From: Orientia tsutsugamushi str. Boryong
GTDB lineage: Bacteria > Pseudomonadota > Alphaproteobacteria > Rickettsiales > Rickettsiaceae
Length of the DNA: 64,000 bases
Assembly (NCBI RefSeq): GCF_000063545.1
Contig: NC_009488.1
Location: forward strand, 1,674,001-1,738,000
Reading direction: 5' to 3'
In this document: in pieces, positions 48,051-57,708 of the stretch
How the letters are laid out: every line of letters begins with the position of its first letter
Numbering within the stretch: the first letter of the stretch is position 1
The notes under the pieces: model-generated
Told to the model about the DNA's origin: nothing
What the model saw: the letters and a program-made list of their open reading frames with translations, nothing else
The model's database searches: none
Made by a program: the position numbers and the translations under genes

Positions 48051-48374
48051 TTAATTTTTATTATTTAGAGTTGGCTTTAAGTTAATTACAACCTTCTTTA
48101 TAGATTTATAACCCAAATAAATAGCAATTTTCTCAGTAATTATTTCTCTCTGAAAATTAAGTTCAAGATTTGTAACTGAGTCATAAACATTAACATATAG
48201 TGTGCAATTATTAGAGTTTTTTGGATAAATAACTTTGTATGGATAGGATTGTCCTTGAAGTTTTGGGCCAACGATTTTATCCCAGTACAATACTATATCA
48301 GCATATTCTTTTCCGTATTTGCTTGAAAGTATGTTTCGTATAATTTGAAAAGTAGTTTTGCTGATTAATTGCAT
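48051..48374 (-). CDS. DUF721/DciA-like protein
   Basis: DciA-family proteins help load the replicative helicase; the short alphaproteobacterial members share the DUF721 fold. The 107-residue product has the family layout: an N-terminal helix, the VLYWDKIVGPKLQGQSYPYKV core and LYVNVYDSVTNLELNFQREIITEKIAIYLGY. It lies 38 bases downstream of radC on the same strand. No lesion is visible. Confidence 0.75.
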   Translation of the reverse strand: MQLISKTTFQIIRNILSSKYGKEYADIVLYWDKIVGPKLQGQSYPYKVIYPKNSNNCTLYVNVYDSVTNLELNFQREIITEKIAIYLGYKSIKKVVINLKPTLNNKN

Positions 48375-48412
48375 GGTGATAATTATTTTAACATTTAGTA
48401 GTGCTCTACAAC

Positions 48413-49093
48413 TTATAAAAGTAAGTTTGATTTAAAACTAAAAAAATTATTACTACAGATAATAACATGATCATGTACAATAATGCTGAAAGTTTTACAA
48501 GCTTCAACAATCTTTGTAGTAATTTCAATATCTATTGCTGATGGTTTAGGAGTGCCGCTAGGATGGTTATGCACAAGTATTATAGCACTTGCTTCATGAA
48601 ATAATGCTCTTTTTACTATTTCTCTTGGATATACTGGAGTTTGATCAACTGTGCCAATACCATGTAGTTCATCTGCAATGATAATATTTTTTTTATTAAG
48701 GAATAATACGCGAAATTGTTCAGTTTTAGCTTTCCCCATAGTAATTTTTAAGTATTCTAATAAAGCTGACCAAGAGCTTAGCACATGTTGATTGATTACT
48801 TTTTGCGCTAGAATTCTACGAATAAACTCTTTGACTAAAAATATTGGTATACAGACTGAATTACTTACCATAGGTACAGACATAAGCTTATCCTTTTCAG
48901 CGTATATTACATTCGATAGGGTAGTAAATTGCTTAAGCAATTCTTTCGCTATTGGTTTTACATCTTGTCTTGAAATTGAGTGAAAAAGTAACAATTCTAG
49001 CAGCTCATAGTCAGGCAAACTATCACTAGGAATGGATCGCAAAAAGCGTTCTTTTAATCTTTTTCTATGACCAATGTAATATTGTGAATTCAT
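48413..49093 (-). CDS. radC: RadC family JAB-domain protein
   Basis: RadC proteins carry an N-terminal helix-hairpin-helix-like region (DSLPDYELLELLLFHSISRQDVKPIAKELL) and a C-terminal MPN/JAB metalloprotease-like domain. The metal motif HNHPSG is present (ILVHNHPSGTPKPSAID), preceded by GTVDQTPVYPREIVKRAL and followed by Asp in HDHVII. The cellular role is uncertain. The 226-residue length is normal. It is divergent from rpsL. Confidence 0.9.
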   Translation of the reverse strand: MNSQYYIGHRKRLKERFLRSIPSDSLPDYELLELLLFHSISRQDVKPIAKELLKQFTTLSNVIYAEKDKLMSVPMVSNSVCIPIFLVKEFIRRILAQKVINQHVLSSWSALLEYLKITMGKAKTEQFRVLFLNKKNIIIADELHGIGTVDQTPVYPREIVKRALFHEASAIILVHNHPSGTPKPSAIDIEITTKIVEACKTFSIIVHDHVIICSNNFFSFKSNLLL

Positions 49094-49142
49094 AAAATTA
49101 ATGTTAATGTTAAAAAAGTAAACATGACTCCATTGTATGGAA

Positions 49143-49183
49143 ATTTACATAGTGATCAATAACTTAGTGATCACTATGTAAAT
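49143..49183. promoter_or_regulatory. 16-bp perfect palindrome between radC and rpsL
   Basis: ATTTACATAGTGATCA pairs with TGATCACTATGTAAAT across a 9-nt loop. The genes on either side are divergent, so it is not a terminator for either annotated gene. It may be an operator or an old hairpin element. Confidence 0.5.
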
Positions 49184-49344
49184 AAAATTCTTTTAAAGTT
49201 ACTTGATTTTTTCAATATAATTGGATATGTTTCTTTCCTAAGTAGTTATTTATACTTATCATGAATTCTTTAAAGTTAGTAATACTTTTTGAATTTAATT
49301 TTTAATTAATATATTAAATTATATATTCTGGAGAGCTAAGATTA

Positions 49345-49716
49345 ATGCCAACAAATAATCAACTAGTGCGTTGTGGCCGTAAATCTAAAATTAGAGCTTC
49401 TAAATCACCAGCTCTAAATGGGAATCCTTTTGCTAAAGGGGTATGCGTTTTAGTTAAAACTATTACACCTAGAAAGCCTAATTCCGCTTTACGAAAAATG
49501 GCACGTGTGCGTTTCAGAAATGGAACTTGTGTTAATGCTTATATTCCTGGAGAGGGACATAATCTACAGGAACACTCTACAGTGTTAGTAAGGGGGGGGA
49601 GAGTTCCAGATTTGCCTGGTGTGCGTTATCATATTGTACGTGGTGTTTATGATACTCAGGGAGTTAAAAATCGTAAACAAGGTCGTTCAAGGTATGGTAC
49701 TAAGCGTCCAAAGTAA
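49345..49716 (+). CDS. rpsL: 30S ribosomal protein S12
   Basis: S12 lines the decoding centre. The 123-residue product has the family sequence NQLVR...PNSALRK...GEGHNLQEH...[16 protein letters not shown] 49345 follows GGAGAG. Residue 43 is Arg (ITPRKPNS) where the common residue is Lys, and residue 88 is Pro (RVPDLPG) where E. coli has Lys; both positions are known streptomycin-response sites. It is the first gene of the rpsL-rpsG-fusA block. Confidence 0.97.
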   Translation: MPTNNQLVRCGRKSKIRASKSPALNGNPFAKGVCVLVKTITPRKPNSALRKMARVRFRNGTCVNAYIPGEGHNLQEHSTVLVRGGRVPDLPGVRYHIVRGVYDTQGVKNRKQGRSRYGTKRPK

Positions 49717-49739
49717 TATCTTAATTTAGGAAATATAGT

Positions 49740-50261
49740 ATGTCACGTCGTTGTACGGAAGTAAAAAGAAAGTCATTACCAAGCAATAAATATCAAAGCA
49801 TATCTGCTGCTACACCTAATCAAATAATGTTAGCTAGTAAGTTGATTAATAAACTTACACATCATGGTAACAAGGAGCTGGTGGAAAAAATGCTTGATAA
49901 AATAATTCAGCATATTAAGCATAAATATAAAGCTGATGGTTTTGAGGTTTTGGAATCTGCATGTAATAATGTTAAGCCATCTCTTCAAGTTGAATCATTA
50001 AGAATAGGTGGGGCTACTTACCAAGTTCCTTCTCCTGTTAATGAATTAAGGAGTTACACTTTAGCTATTAAATGGATTATTAATTCAGCTGCTAATCGTA
50101 CTTTTGAAAAGTCTATGTGGCAGAAAATAGCAGAAGAATTATATGAAGCTTCAAATGGCAGAGGTGGAGCAGTTAAGAAAAAGGATGATAATCATAAAAT
50201 GGCAGAGGCTAACCAAGCATTTTCTCATTTAATCACTAAGAGGAGGTCCAGAGGTAATTAA
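49740..50261 (+). CDS. rpsG: 30S ribosomal protein S7
   Basis: S7 nucleates the 30S head by binding 16S rRNA. MSRRCTEVKRKSLP is followed by the family core HKYKADGFEVLESACNNVKPSLQVESLRIGGATYQVP and RRSRGN at the end. At 173 residues it is longer than E. coli S7 because of an inserted lysine-rich stretch, but in line with Rickettsiales. It ends three bases before the fusA start. Confidence 0.96.
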   Translation: MSRRCTEVKRKSLPSNKYQSISAATPNQIMLASKLINKLTHHGNKELVEKMLDKIIQHIKHKYKADGFEVLESACNNVKPSLQVESLRIGGATYQVPSPVNELRSYTLAIKWIINSAANRTFEKSMWQKIAEELYEASNGRGGAVKKKDDNHKMAEANQAFSHLITKRRSRGN

Positions 50262-50264
50262 TTT

Positions 50265-52385
50265 ATGTCAGAAAATCATAAGTTATCTTACGTAAGAAAT
50301 ATTGGAATTGGCGCACACATCGATGCTGGAAAAACAACAACTACTGAGCGAATTTTATATTATACTGGGGTTTCATATAGCATAGGAGAAGTTCATGATG
50401 GTACTACTGTCATGGACTATATGAAGCAAGAAAGGGATAGAGGAATTACGATACAATCTGCTGCAACAACTTGTCATTGGATAAAAAAAGATGATTGTGC
50501 AGAACAAGCAAGTCAAAAAGAACAAGAATATAAAATTAATATTATTGATACTCCTGGACACGTAGATTTTACTATTGAAGTAGGGCGTGCGTTGCGTGTG
50601 CTAGATGGCATGATTGCTGTGTTTGATGGTGTAGCAGGAGTAGAGCCTCAATCTGAGACTGTATGGCGTCAAGCAGATAAATATGCTGTTCCTAGAATCT
50701 GCTTTGTAAATAAGATGGATAGAATTGGAGCAGATTTTTTTCGATGCGTTCAGATGATGAAGGATCGTTTAGGTACTAAGCCATTAGTGATACAGTTGCC
50801 TATTGGAATTGAAGACACATTTAAAGGTGTGATTGATTTAGTAAAAATGAAAGCTATAGTTTGGAGTAACGAGGATTTAGGAGCAAAATATGAGTACCAT
50901 AGTATTCCTAGTAACATGCATGCTATGGTGGAAGATTATAGACATCAATTGTTAGAAACAGTAGTAGAAGTTGATGAAGAAATATTTAATTCTTATGTTT
51001 CAAATGAAGATTTGTCTGAAGCAGATATTAGAAAATGCATTAGAAAGGGTGCAATATCTGGACTATTTGTTCCTGTACTTTGTGGTAGCGCATTTAAGAA
51101 TAAGGGTGTTCAGACTTTGCTAGATGCAGTAGTAGATTATCTACCTTCTCCTAACGATGTGAATAGTATTAAAGCTGTTGATGTTAAAACAGAACAAGAA
51201 ATTAGTAGAAAAGTAAGTGTCGATGAACAATTTTCTGCATTAGCTTTTAAGGTCATTAATGATCCTTTTGTAGGATCATTAACGTTTATTCGAATATATT
51301 CAGGAAAGTTGCAAACAGGAAGCACTGTTATTAATACTACTAAAAATCAGAAAGAGCGTATCAGCCGTATGCTATTGATGCATGCCAATAATCGCAAAGA
51401 TATTAAGGAAGCTGTAGCAGGAGATATAGTTGCACTAACTGGTCTAAAAAGCACAACCACTGGAGATACTATTTGTTCTTTAGATAGTCAAATTATTTTA
51501 GAAAAAATAGAATTTCCTAAGCCTGTTATTGAGCTTGCTGTTGAACCAAAAACTCCAGCAGATCAAGAAAAAATATCAGCTGCTTTAGTAAAATTAGCAG
51601 CTGAAGATCCTTCATTAGTTTTTACTGTAGATTCTGAAACGAATCAAATGGTAATTAAAGGTATGGGGGAGCTACATCTTGAGATTATTATTGATCGTAT
51701 GAAGGAGGAGTTTAAAGTTGAGGCTAATGTTGGAGCGCCAAGAGTAGCATATAGAGAAACTATTACTCAATCTTATACAGTGGATTACACACATAAAAAG
51801 CAAACTGGAGGCGCTGGCCAATTTGCACGTGTCAAGATTATTTTTGAGCCTTTAGAGGTAGGGGCAGGATTTCAATTTGAAAGTAAGATTGTTGGAGGAG
51901 CTATTCCTAAGGAATTTATTCCTGGTGTAGAAAAAGGATTAGAAGAAATCAAAGAATCTGGTGTTGTAGCTGGTTATCCTACAATAGATTTTAAGGCTAC
52001 ATTAATTGATGGTAGTTTTCATGAAGTTGATTCTAGTGTGTTAGCATTTGAAATTGCTGCAAAAAATGCATTTAAGGAAGGAATAACAAAAGCAGGCCCT
52101 AAGTTACTTGGTCCTATTATGAAAGTAGAAGTGATTTCTCCAAATGAATATATGGGAGATATTATTGGTGATCTTAATAGTAGATCAGGTGTAATTCAAA
52201 GTATGGAGCCTAGAGGTAATACTCAAATTATTAATGCTTATGTACCGCTTGGGCAAATGTTTGGATATGTTAGTACTTTGAGATCTTTATCCCAAGGAAG
52301 AGCTCAATATAGCATGGTATTTTCTCACTATGAGCAAGTGTCTCGAAGTATAGCAGAAAAAATTCAGGCTAAAGATAAAAAATAA
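50265..52385 (+). CDS. fusA: Elongation factor G
   Basis: EF-G is the GTPase that drives ribosomal translocation. The 706-residue protein has G1 [14 protein letters not shown]3 DTPGHVDF, G4 NKMD and the later domains with MGELHLEII and [22 protein letters not shown]. The ribosome site GGAGG (in rpsG) lies upstream of ATG 50265. Length and motifs are intact. Translation-factor tuf and rpsJ do not follow; rpsA does, which is unusual. Confidence 0.98.
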   Translation: MSENHKLSYVRNIGIGAHIDAGKTTTTERILYYTGVSYSIGEVHDGTTVMDYMKQERDRGITIQSAATTCHWIKKDDCAEQASQKEQEYKINIIDTPGHVDFTIEVGRALRVLDGMIAVFDGVAGVEPQSETVWRQADKYAVPRICFVNKMDRIGADFFRCVQMMKDRLGTKPLVIQLPIGIEDTFKGVIDLVKMKAIVWSNEDLGAKYEYHSIPSNMHAMVEDYRHQLLETVVEVDEEIFNSYVSNEDLSEADIRKCIRKGAISGLFVPVLCGSAFKNKGVQTLLDAVVDYLPSPNDVNSIKAVDVKTEQEISRKVSVDEQFSALAFKVINDPFVGSLTFIRIYSGKLQTGSTVINTTKNQKERISRMLLMHANNRKDIKEAVAGDIVALTGLKSTTTGDTICSLDSQIILEKIEFPKPVIELAVEPKTPADQEKISAALVKLAAEDPSLVFTVDSETNQMVIKGMGELHLEIIIDRMKEEFKVEANVGAPRVAYRETITQSYTVDYTHKKQTGGAGQFARVKIIFEPLEVGAGFQFESKIVGGAIPKEFIPGVEKGLEEIKESGVVAGYPTIDFKATLIDGSFHEVDSSVLAFEIAAKNAFKEGITKAGPKLLGPIMKVEVISPNEYMGDIIGDLNSRSGVIQSMEPRGNTQIINAYVPLGQMFGYVSTLRSLSQGRAQYSMVFSHYEQVSRSIAEKIQAKDKK

Positions 52386-52641
52386 GATTGCTGAATAGCT
52401 CAATAGCTTTATTTTTTGAATTTTTTTAATTTTTGATGTAATAGTTAACATAAAATTGCAATTATTCTATAAATGTCTTAGTGTTATAGTAGTTTAGTAG
52501 ATATAGTGTAAAATAATTTTAATCTATACACAATAAATAATGAATTATTAGGTGCCATAATAATAGTTTATAATATATATTTAATCTAAGGTTGTGAATT
52601 TAGGCACAGGTAACAATCTAATTATTTTGAAAATTAATATA
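52386..52641. other. fusA-rpsA gap
   Basis: About 256 AT-rich bases. A weak AATAGCT-repeat stem followed by TTTATTTTTT near 52395-52420 could end the fusA transcript. No tRNA gene is visible, although tRNA-Trp follows fusA in related genomes by recollection. A promoter for rpsA probably lies here. Confidence 0.35.
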
Positions 52642-54117
52642 ATGACACAAATAAATCTAAAACAAAGATTCATTCCTACTATTTCTAGTAAATCTATAGT
52701 TCAAGATAATTTTGATGAACTATTTAATAAAATAACTAATGAGCAAATAAAAGCTGGTACTGTTGTTAAGGGCAAGGTTGTAGAGATAGATGATGAAGTG
52801 GTTATAGTAGATATTAAATTAAAAAATGAAGGTAGAATTCCTCTATCAGAATTTAAGCTTGCTAGCGATGTTCCTCTACCTCAGATAGGAGATCTAGTTG
52901 ATGTATATGTTGAAAAAATCGAAGGTCGTAATGGTTGCACAGTTTTAAGCCGTGAAAAAGCTTTAAGAGAAGAAGCTTGGTCTGTACTTGATGAAGCTCA
53001 AAAAAATGGCTCACTAGTAGATGGTGTTATCTTTGGTAAAGTAAAAGGCGGTTTTACTGTAGATCTTTCTGGTGTTGTTGCATTTTTGCCTGGAAGTCAA
53101 GTTGACGTGCGGCGTCCTATTAAGAATATTACTCCATTAATGAATATAGTACAGCCGTTTCAAATTTTAAAAATGGATAAGAAGCTAGGTAATATTGTAG
53201 TATCAAGACGAGCTGTTTTAGAGGAAGCTAGGGCTGGAATACGACAAGAGGTATTATCTAAAATACATGTTGGCATGATACTAAATGGAGTTGTAAAGAG
53301 TATCGTTTATTATGGAGCGTTTATTGAGCTTACTGGATCTGATGAGTTAACATTTGATGTAAAAGTAGATGGATTATTGCACTCTATAAATATTTTATGG
53401 CGTAAGATTAATCATCCTGGTGAAGAGTTACAGATTGGCCAGCAAGTAAGAGTTGTAGTTATTGGTATTGATATATCAACTGGTCAAATTTCACTTGGTA
53501 TGAAGCAATTAAGTGCTAATCCATGGGATGATATTGAAAACAGCCTGCAAATAGGTGATATTAAAGTTGGCAAGGTAAAAAGTATTGCAGAATATGGTGC
53601 ATTTATTGAGGTAACCAAAGATCTAGAAGGGTTATGCCATTCAGGACATCTTGGTTGGGAAAAAATCAATCAAAATCCTAAAAAATCATTAACTATTGGT
53701 CAAGAAGTTGTATTTAAAATCTTGGATATTGATAAAGAAAGACATAGAATTTCATTAAGCTTAAAGTTATGTAAGCCTAATCCATGGGAGGTTTTAGCTG
53801 AAAAATATCAAGTTGGAACTGTGATTAGAGCTCCGTTACGTAATATAACTAATTTTGGAATGTTTGTAGCGTTGTCTGTTACTACTAATGCAGTAAAATA
53901 TGAAATTGATGGTAAGGAATATGAAATTGGTGAAATGACCTATCAAATAGATGGAATGATACATGAATCTGATATTCTTAAACATGGAGATACAAATAGC
54001 AATTCACTAAAAAATTATACTAAGGGTGATGAAATAGAGTGTATGGTTCTTGCAGTTGATGTAGAAAAGGAAAGAATTAATTTAGGCATTAAACAACTAG
54101 CGGATTATAAAAGATAA
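52642..54117 (+). CDS. rpsA: 30S ribosomal protein S1
   Basis: S1 brings mRNA to the 30S subunit through tandem S1 (OB-fold) domains. ATG 52642 (MTQINLKQRF) is preferred over GTG 52594. About five S1 units are visible: KGKVVEIDDEVVIVDIKLKNEG, GVIFGKVKGGFTVDL, GVVKSIVYYGAFIEL, GKVKSIAEYGAFIEV and the last one at APLRNITNFGMFVAL. At about 491 residues it is shorter than the six-domain E. coli protein. The final unit carries a Tyr/Glu-rich insert (YEIDGKEYEIGEMTYQ). Confidence 0.93.
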   Translation: MTQINLKQRFIPTISSKSIVQDNFDELFNKITNEQIKAGTVVKGKVVEIDDEVVIVDIKLKNEGRIPLSEFKLASDVPLPQIGDLVDVYVEKIEGRNGCTVLSREKALREEAWSVLDEAQKNGSLVDGVIFGKVKGGFTVDLSGVVAFLPGSQVDVRRPIKNITPLMNIVQPFQILKMDKKLGNIVVSRRAVLEEARAGIRQEVLSKIHVGMILNGVVKSIVYYGAFIELTGSDELTFDVKVDGLLHSINILWRKINHPGEELQIGQQVRVVVIGIDISTGQISLGMKQLSANPWDDIENSLQIGDIKVGKVKSIAEYGAFIEVTKDLEGLCHSGHLGWEKINQNPKKSLTIGQEVVFKILDIDKERHRISLSLKLCKPNPWEVLAEKYQVGTVIRAPLRNITNFGMFVALSVTTNAVKYEIDGKEYEIGEMTYQIDGMIHESDILKHGDTNSNSLKNYTKGDEIECMVLAVDVEKERINLGIKQLADYKR

Positions 54118-54215
54118 GTAATTGTAAAAAACTATATAAGTGTATATTAAATAGAATCAGTAAACTAAAGAGCATTGTTATCTTAGTATTTATGAGCTAA
54201 TAATCATATGTTAAA

Positions 54216-55074
54216 TTCTGGAAGAAGGATTTTTTCTTGCTTTTTTCTTTGGTAATTCAGAATTATTGTGAATTTTTTGTATACCTTGATATCATGTGTC
54301 AGTAATCGCTTTAACCTTAGGATGAATAAGAATTTTGAATTTCTTAAATAATCTAAAGTCATGTTTTTTACCGTTAGAAAAATCTGTACATATTACTTGG
54401 TGCGTTTTATTAGACTTCTTTCGAAACTGGTTAACGTAGTTCAAAATTATAAATACCAGAGATCAAATTAAATCTAAGACCGAATCTTTCACGTCTATTT
54501 CGATATTTATCAGCAATAATTTTGAACTACGTTAACCAGTTTCGAAAGAGGTCTATTGTCTACCACTATTTGAGTTTTTAGTGTATGCCTTTTCTTCTTT
54601 CATCATGAATAATAGAATTTTTGTTTTTTTTAGGTCTTTCTATAGGAGTCTCAGTAGCATCAATCAAGACTACTTCATAATTCATATCACTCTTCATTAT
54701 AGCTTTACGACCTGGAAGAGCAAAGTTTAGGTGTTTAACTAGGGTGCCTTATTTTACAGATTTATATGCTGAACTTTCACTAATCCCATAGTTCTGACCT
54801 ATATGGAAATAAGTACGGTATTCTCTAAGGTATTCACACCATCAGCAACTGTTCCTCCAAATTGAGCTTATTTTTACGCCCACCTTTTGATTTCTTAAGA
54901 CCATCAGCTTTCCTCAAAATATCCGCCATCTTTGAAAATGTTCCCTTCCTTACTCCTGTTAATCGACAAAATTTTTCATCCTTTAACTCTTTAATATGAT
55001 CGAATTTCATTATTGCCTCAAATCAGTTATTTATAACACCATTCTACATCATTCTCTAGTTTCGAAAGAAGTCT
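54216..55074 (-). mobile_element. IS5-family element interrupted by the 143-bp palindrome
   Basis: The minus strand reads from the element end (AGACTTCTTTCGAAAC at 55074) through ORF A with small indels, an A8 slippage run and ORF B up to KKSKKN, where the 3' end is lost near 54216. The 143-bp palindrome sits at 54412-54554 between the codons for VVDN and KTHQVICTDF. No functional transposase can be made. Confidence 0.85.
54412..54554. mobile_element. IS5-derived palindromic element, copy 3 (143 bp)
   Basis: Inserted inside an IS5 copy, with ATT on both sides as a likely 3-bp target duplication (54409-54411 and 54555-54557). Both arms carry C at arm position 24 where copy 1 has G and copy 2 has A. 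One unpaired difference (C to T at position 5) is present in the left arm only. Confidence 0.9.
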
Positions 55075-55145
55075 AATGTTTCTTCTTCAGAAATTTCAAT
55101 TTTACTTAGTGATAGTTTTGTTAACTTTAATGATATTGAAGGCAT
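55075..55145 (-). pseudogene. int: Integrase N-terminal stub
   Basis: MPSISLKLTKLSLSKIEISEEE on the minus strand matches the first 22 residues of the integrase and stops at the IS5 end. Upstream, 55146-55395 is homologous to 2575-2820, so an entire integrase leader and att candidate survives. Confidence 0.8.
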
Positions 55146-55395
55146 AATTATCACATAATATTAATGTTTATTATTAAAGTATTACACTTAATCAAACAGC
55201 TAATCTATATTATGCTTTTTATAGCAAATTTTTTGTACTAATTTGTTCATAATGCATATAACTTGAAAATTCCTTGATTGATCTTAGGTTGCGTACTTTT
55301 CTCGATCATCAGTTCAACCTTTAGATCGAAAATTAGCTCCCAATTTCATAGATTTTTTACCTATTTTCCACCTTTTGCTTTAACTTATTTATGTG
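55146..55395. repeat. Inverted copy of the integrase leader
   Basis: Roughly 75-80% identical to the complement of 2575-2820, including AACAAATTAGTA, GCAAAAGGT and CTATAAAAAGCATAATATAGAT. It marks a former RAGE junction next to rpsA. Confidence 0.75.
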
Positions 55396-55496
55396 ATATA
55401 CTTTTGAAGATTTATCAGTAAACAATATTTTAATGAGATAGATATGAGTTGAAACATCATTCCGCATAGAAAGTAATCAAATTTCTGTTATGGTCT

Positions 55497-56464
55497 TATA
55501 GCAATAACGTATGAAATAGGTACAATCAGATAAACTGCATTACGTGTGCTACAGTCATGCTAATATCTTTGAATTGAGCAGTAACTTTTCTTATTTCGTT
55601 CTTAATCTTAAACCAATAATGTTCTATAGGATTTAAATCTGGACTATATGTAGGTAAGAATAGAATACTGCAGCCCACCGATTCTATTAATACTTTAATT
55701 GTATTATTCTTATGGAAGTTGATATTATCCATAATTACTATTTGTCCAGGGTGCAATTCTTTGATTAATATAGTTTCTACATAAGTTGTAAATATTTCTT
55801 TATTACAATTTCCTTCAAATATTACTGGTGCTATAATTTGATTATTACAAAGCCCTGCTATCATACTGACCCTGGATTTATATTGATAAGCTTTATTGCC
55901 ATAACATCTAGTACCTTTTATACTCCATCCATATTCTCTACAAGCATTATCCTCTATTCCTGACTCATCAATGAATACTAGATCTTCTTTAGAAATTTGC
56001 TTTATCTTCTCTATAAACTCATTCCTTAACACAGTATCCCTTTTGGGATGAAGATGAGTTTTTTTATAAGTGTATCCTAGTAGTTTTCTATAATAATTTA
56101 TTCTAGTTCTTTGTAATCTATTACCTAGTATAATACTTAATTCTTTAGCTGTTTTATCATGATGATTGATAATTAACTCCTCAAATTCTTTGAGATCTAT
56201 TTTTGCATTATAACCTTTTGCTGGTCCATAAGGTTTTGCTTTAATATCTCCTGTTTCCCATTTAAGATGTTTCCATCTATATATCGTATTACGACTTATA
56301 TTGAATATTTTACATGCTTTAACAATTGATAGTCCATCATCTACCGCTTTGAATATCTTCATTCTTAAATCATAACTGTATCTTCTTGCCATTATTTATC
56401 TATTATTTTTTATACTCTTTTCATATTAGCATATTATGTACCTATTTCCTACGTTCGTGCTATA
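55497..56464. mobile_element. Complete IS630-family element
   Basis: About 968 bp. Imperfect 27-bp inverted ends (TATAGCANNAACGTANGAAA...GGTAC on each side) flank one transposase gene; TA dinucleotides at the outer ends fit IS630 target choice. It is the only IS in the window with an undamaged transposase. Confidence 0.85.
55526..56392 (-). CDS. IS630-family transposase, intact
   Basis: The 288-residue DDE transposase has an N-terminal helix-turn-helix (SIVKACKIFNISRNTIYRWK), a second helix-turn-helix-like region and the catalytic triad: Asp in VFIDESGI, Asp in IVIMDNINFHK and Glu in DLNPIEHYW. Length and motifs are normal. Decayed relatives are at 33850-34045, 36205-36520, 57709-57905, 58357-58930 and 60250-60700. 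Confidence 0.92.
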   Translation of the reverse strand: MARRYSYDLRMKIFKAVDDGLSIVKACKIFNISRNTIYRWKHLKWETGDIKAKPYGPAKGYNAKIDLKEFEELIINHHDKTAKELSIILGNRLQRTRINYYRKLLGYTYKKTHLHPKRDTVLRNEFIEKIKQISKEDLVFIDESGIEDNACREYGWSIKGTRCYGNKAYQYKSRVSMIAGLCNNQIIAPVIFEGNCNKEIFTTYVETILIKELHPGQIVIMDNINFHKNNTIKVLIESVGCSILFLPTYSPDLNPIEHYWFKIKNEIRKVTAQFKDISMTVAHVMQFI

Positions 56465-57237
56465 TTACAAGAGAATTTGATGAAACTTTGAAATGAGATA
56501 AGCAAATGATGGTTGCAAATACAGCTAGTGCATCTTACTGATAACAAAATACAGCATAGTCAACAAGTGATGTAAGTACGAATGATAAAGATATCTATAG
56601 AATTACAAGGCCTAAAAATGGAGCTCAAAATGATATGAAGTTATCTGGAAAGCATAATACTGGAAATGGCGCGCGTTATGTTTGATGTCGTTAGTGATGG
56701 AAAAACGTGGATAACTAAACTACCATAACTTCACTAGATCTTCCATTAGGGAACGAGATAATAGCAATATTACTTTGTTACCAACTATATTAATAAAAAA
56801 ATATAGCTCCTCTAATCCTTCACAGCATTTGTGATACTGAATTATTCAACGAATTATATAGAAAGATTTTTTTAATTTAAGAAATTAAAAACTGAACAAG
56901 TCGTAATATTAATAACAACACTACCAACAAGTCAAAAAAACTAAAGCTTTGATAGAATTTGATGATGTATACAAAAGTAATTCTTCTGTTCTTTTTACTT
57001 GTTTTTAATCTTGGTATATACTTTAACTATGCCTTGAGCTAAACTCTAATAAACAGACCTTTAAACAAAACCTTTAATATAGTTAAGACAGTTAAACTAC
57101 TTTGTAATCAACTGCTTTAACTATATCGCATATTAATTTATCTATCTTGATTATTAGTTATAACACATACAACTTTATAACATGTAGAAACAACATTTAT
57201 AAACTACATAAATAAATATCTAAAAAGATGATAACTT
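56465..57237. other. Degraded region between IS630 and the cold-shock gene
   Basis: About 770 bases without a supported gene. A short plus-strand open stretch near 56600-56690 (ITRPKNGAQNDMKLSGKHNT) ends at TGA and is unassigned. An imperfect inverted repeat with TATAGTTAA ends spans 57073-57124 and may be another small mobile remnant. Confidence 0.35.
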
Positions 57238-57459
57238 TTAGTCTAGCACTAAATTTGTAGCATAAATTCTACCTTTTTGAGATCCTATCTGAAAACTTAC
57301 TCTTTGCCCTTCCTTAAGATCAGCTACTCCAGCTGCTACTACTGCAGTAGCATGCACAAAAACATCTTCCATTTTTCCGCCATCTTTAACCTTTTCTGAA
57401 GGCTGAATGAATCCATACCCCTTGACAGAATTATACCACTTTACTATACCTGTTGCCAT
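57238..57459 (-). CDS. cspA: Cold-shock domain protein
   Basis: A 73-residue single-strand nucleic-acid chaperone. The cold-shock domain has [13 protein letters not shown]1 KGYGFIQ and RNP2 DVFVHATAV, with the C-terminal [18 protein letters not shown]. An AAAGG site precedes ATG 57459. The 5' region up to about 57600 is long and non-coding, as is usual for cold-shock genes with regulatory leaders. Confidence 0.93.
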   Translation of the reverse strand: MATGIVKWYNSVKGYGFIQPSEKVKDGGKMEDVFVHATAVVAAGVADLKEGQRVSFQIGSQKGRIYATNLVLD

Positions 57460-57708
57460 AAAAAACCTTTAATTAATTTAGTACTTGCGAGCTACTAGAG
57501 ATATTTAGTGATTAATGTAACTAGAGACTTAAAATACTAAATTACTATACATTCTATGACTTAACACTTCTAGGCGTCACGAGAGGATTATATATTATAT
57601 TGTACTTTAACGCAACATTTATTATCATATTTTTTGTTATAGTGAAAGCTTAAGCATTATGAAAACGGTGAAATGTGAGGATATGTATAATCTTATAATG
57701 AAGTTTTA

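Noticed and set aside
52386-52641. tRNA gene after fusA
   Set aside because: No cloverleaf, T-arm (GGTTCRA) or acceptor pairing could be found in the gap; no tRNA was found elsewhere in the window either.
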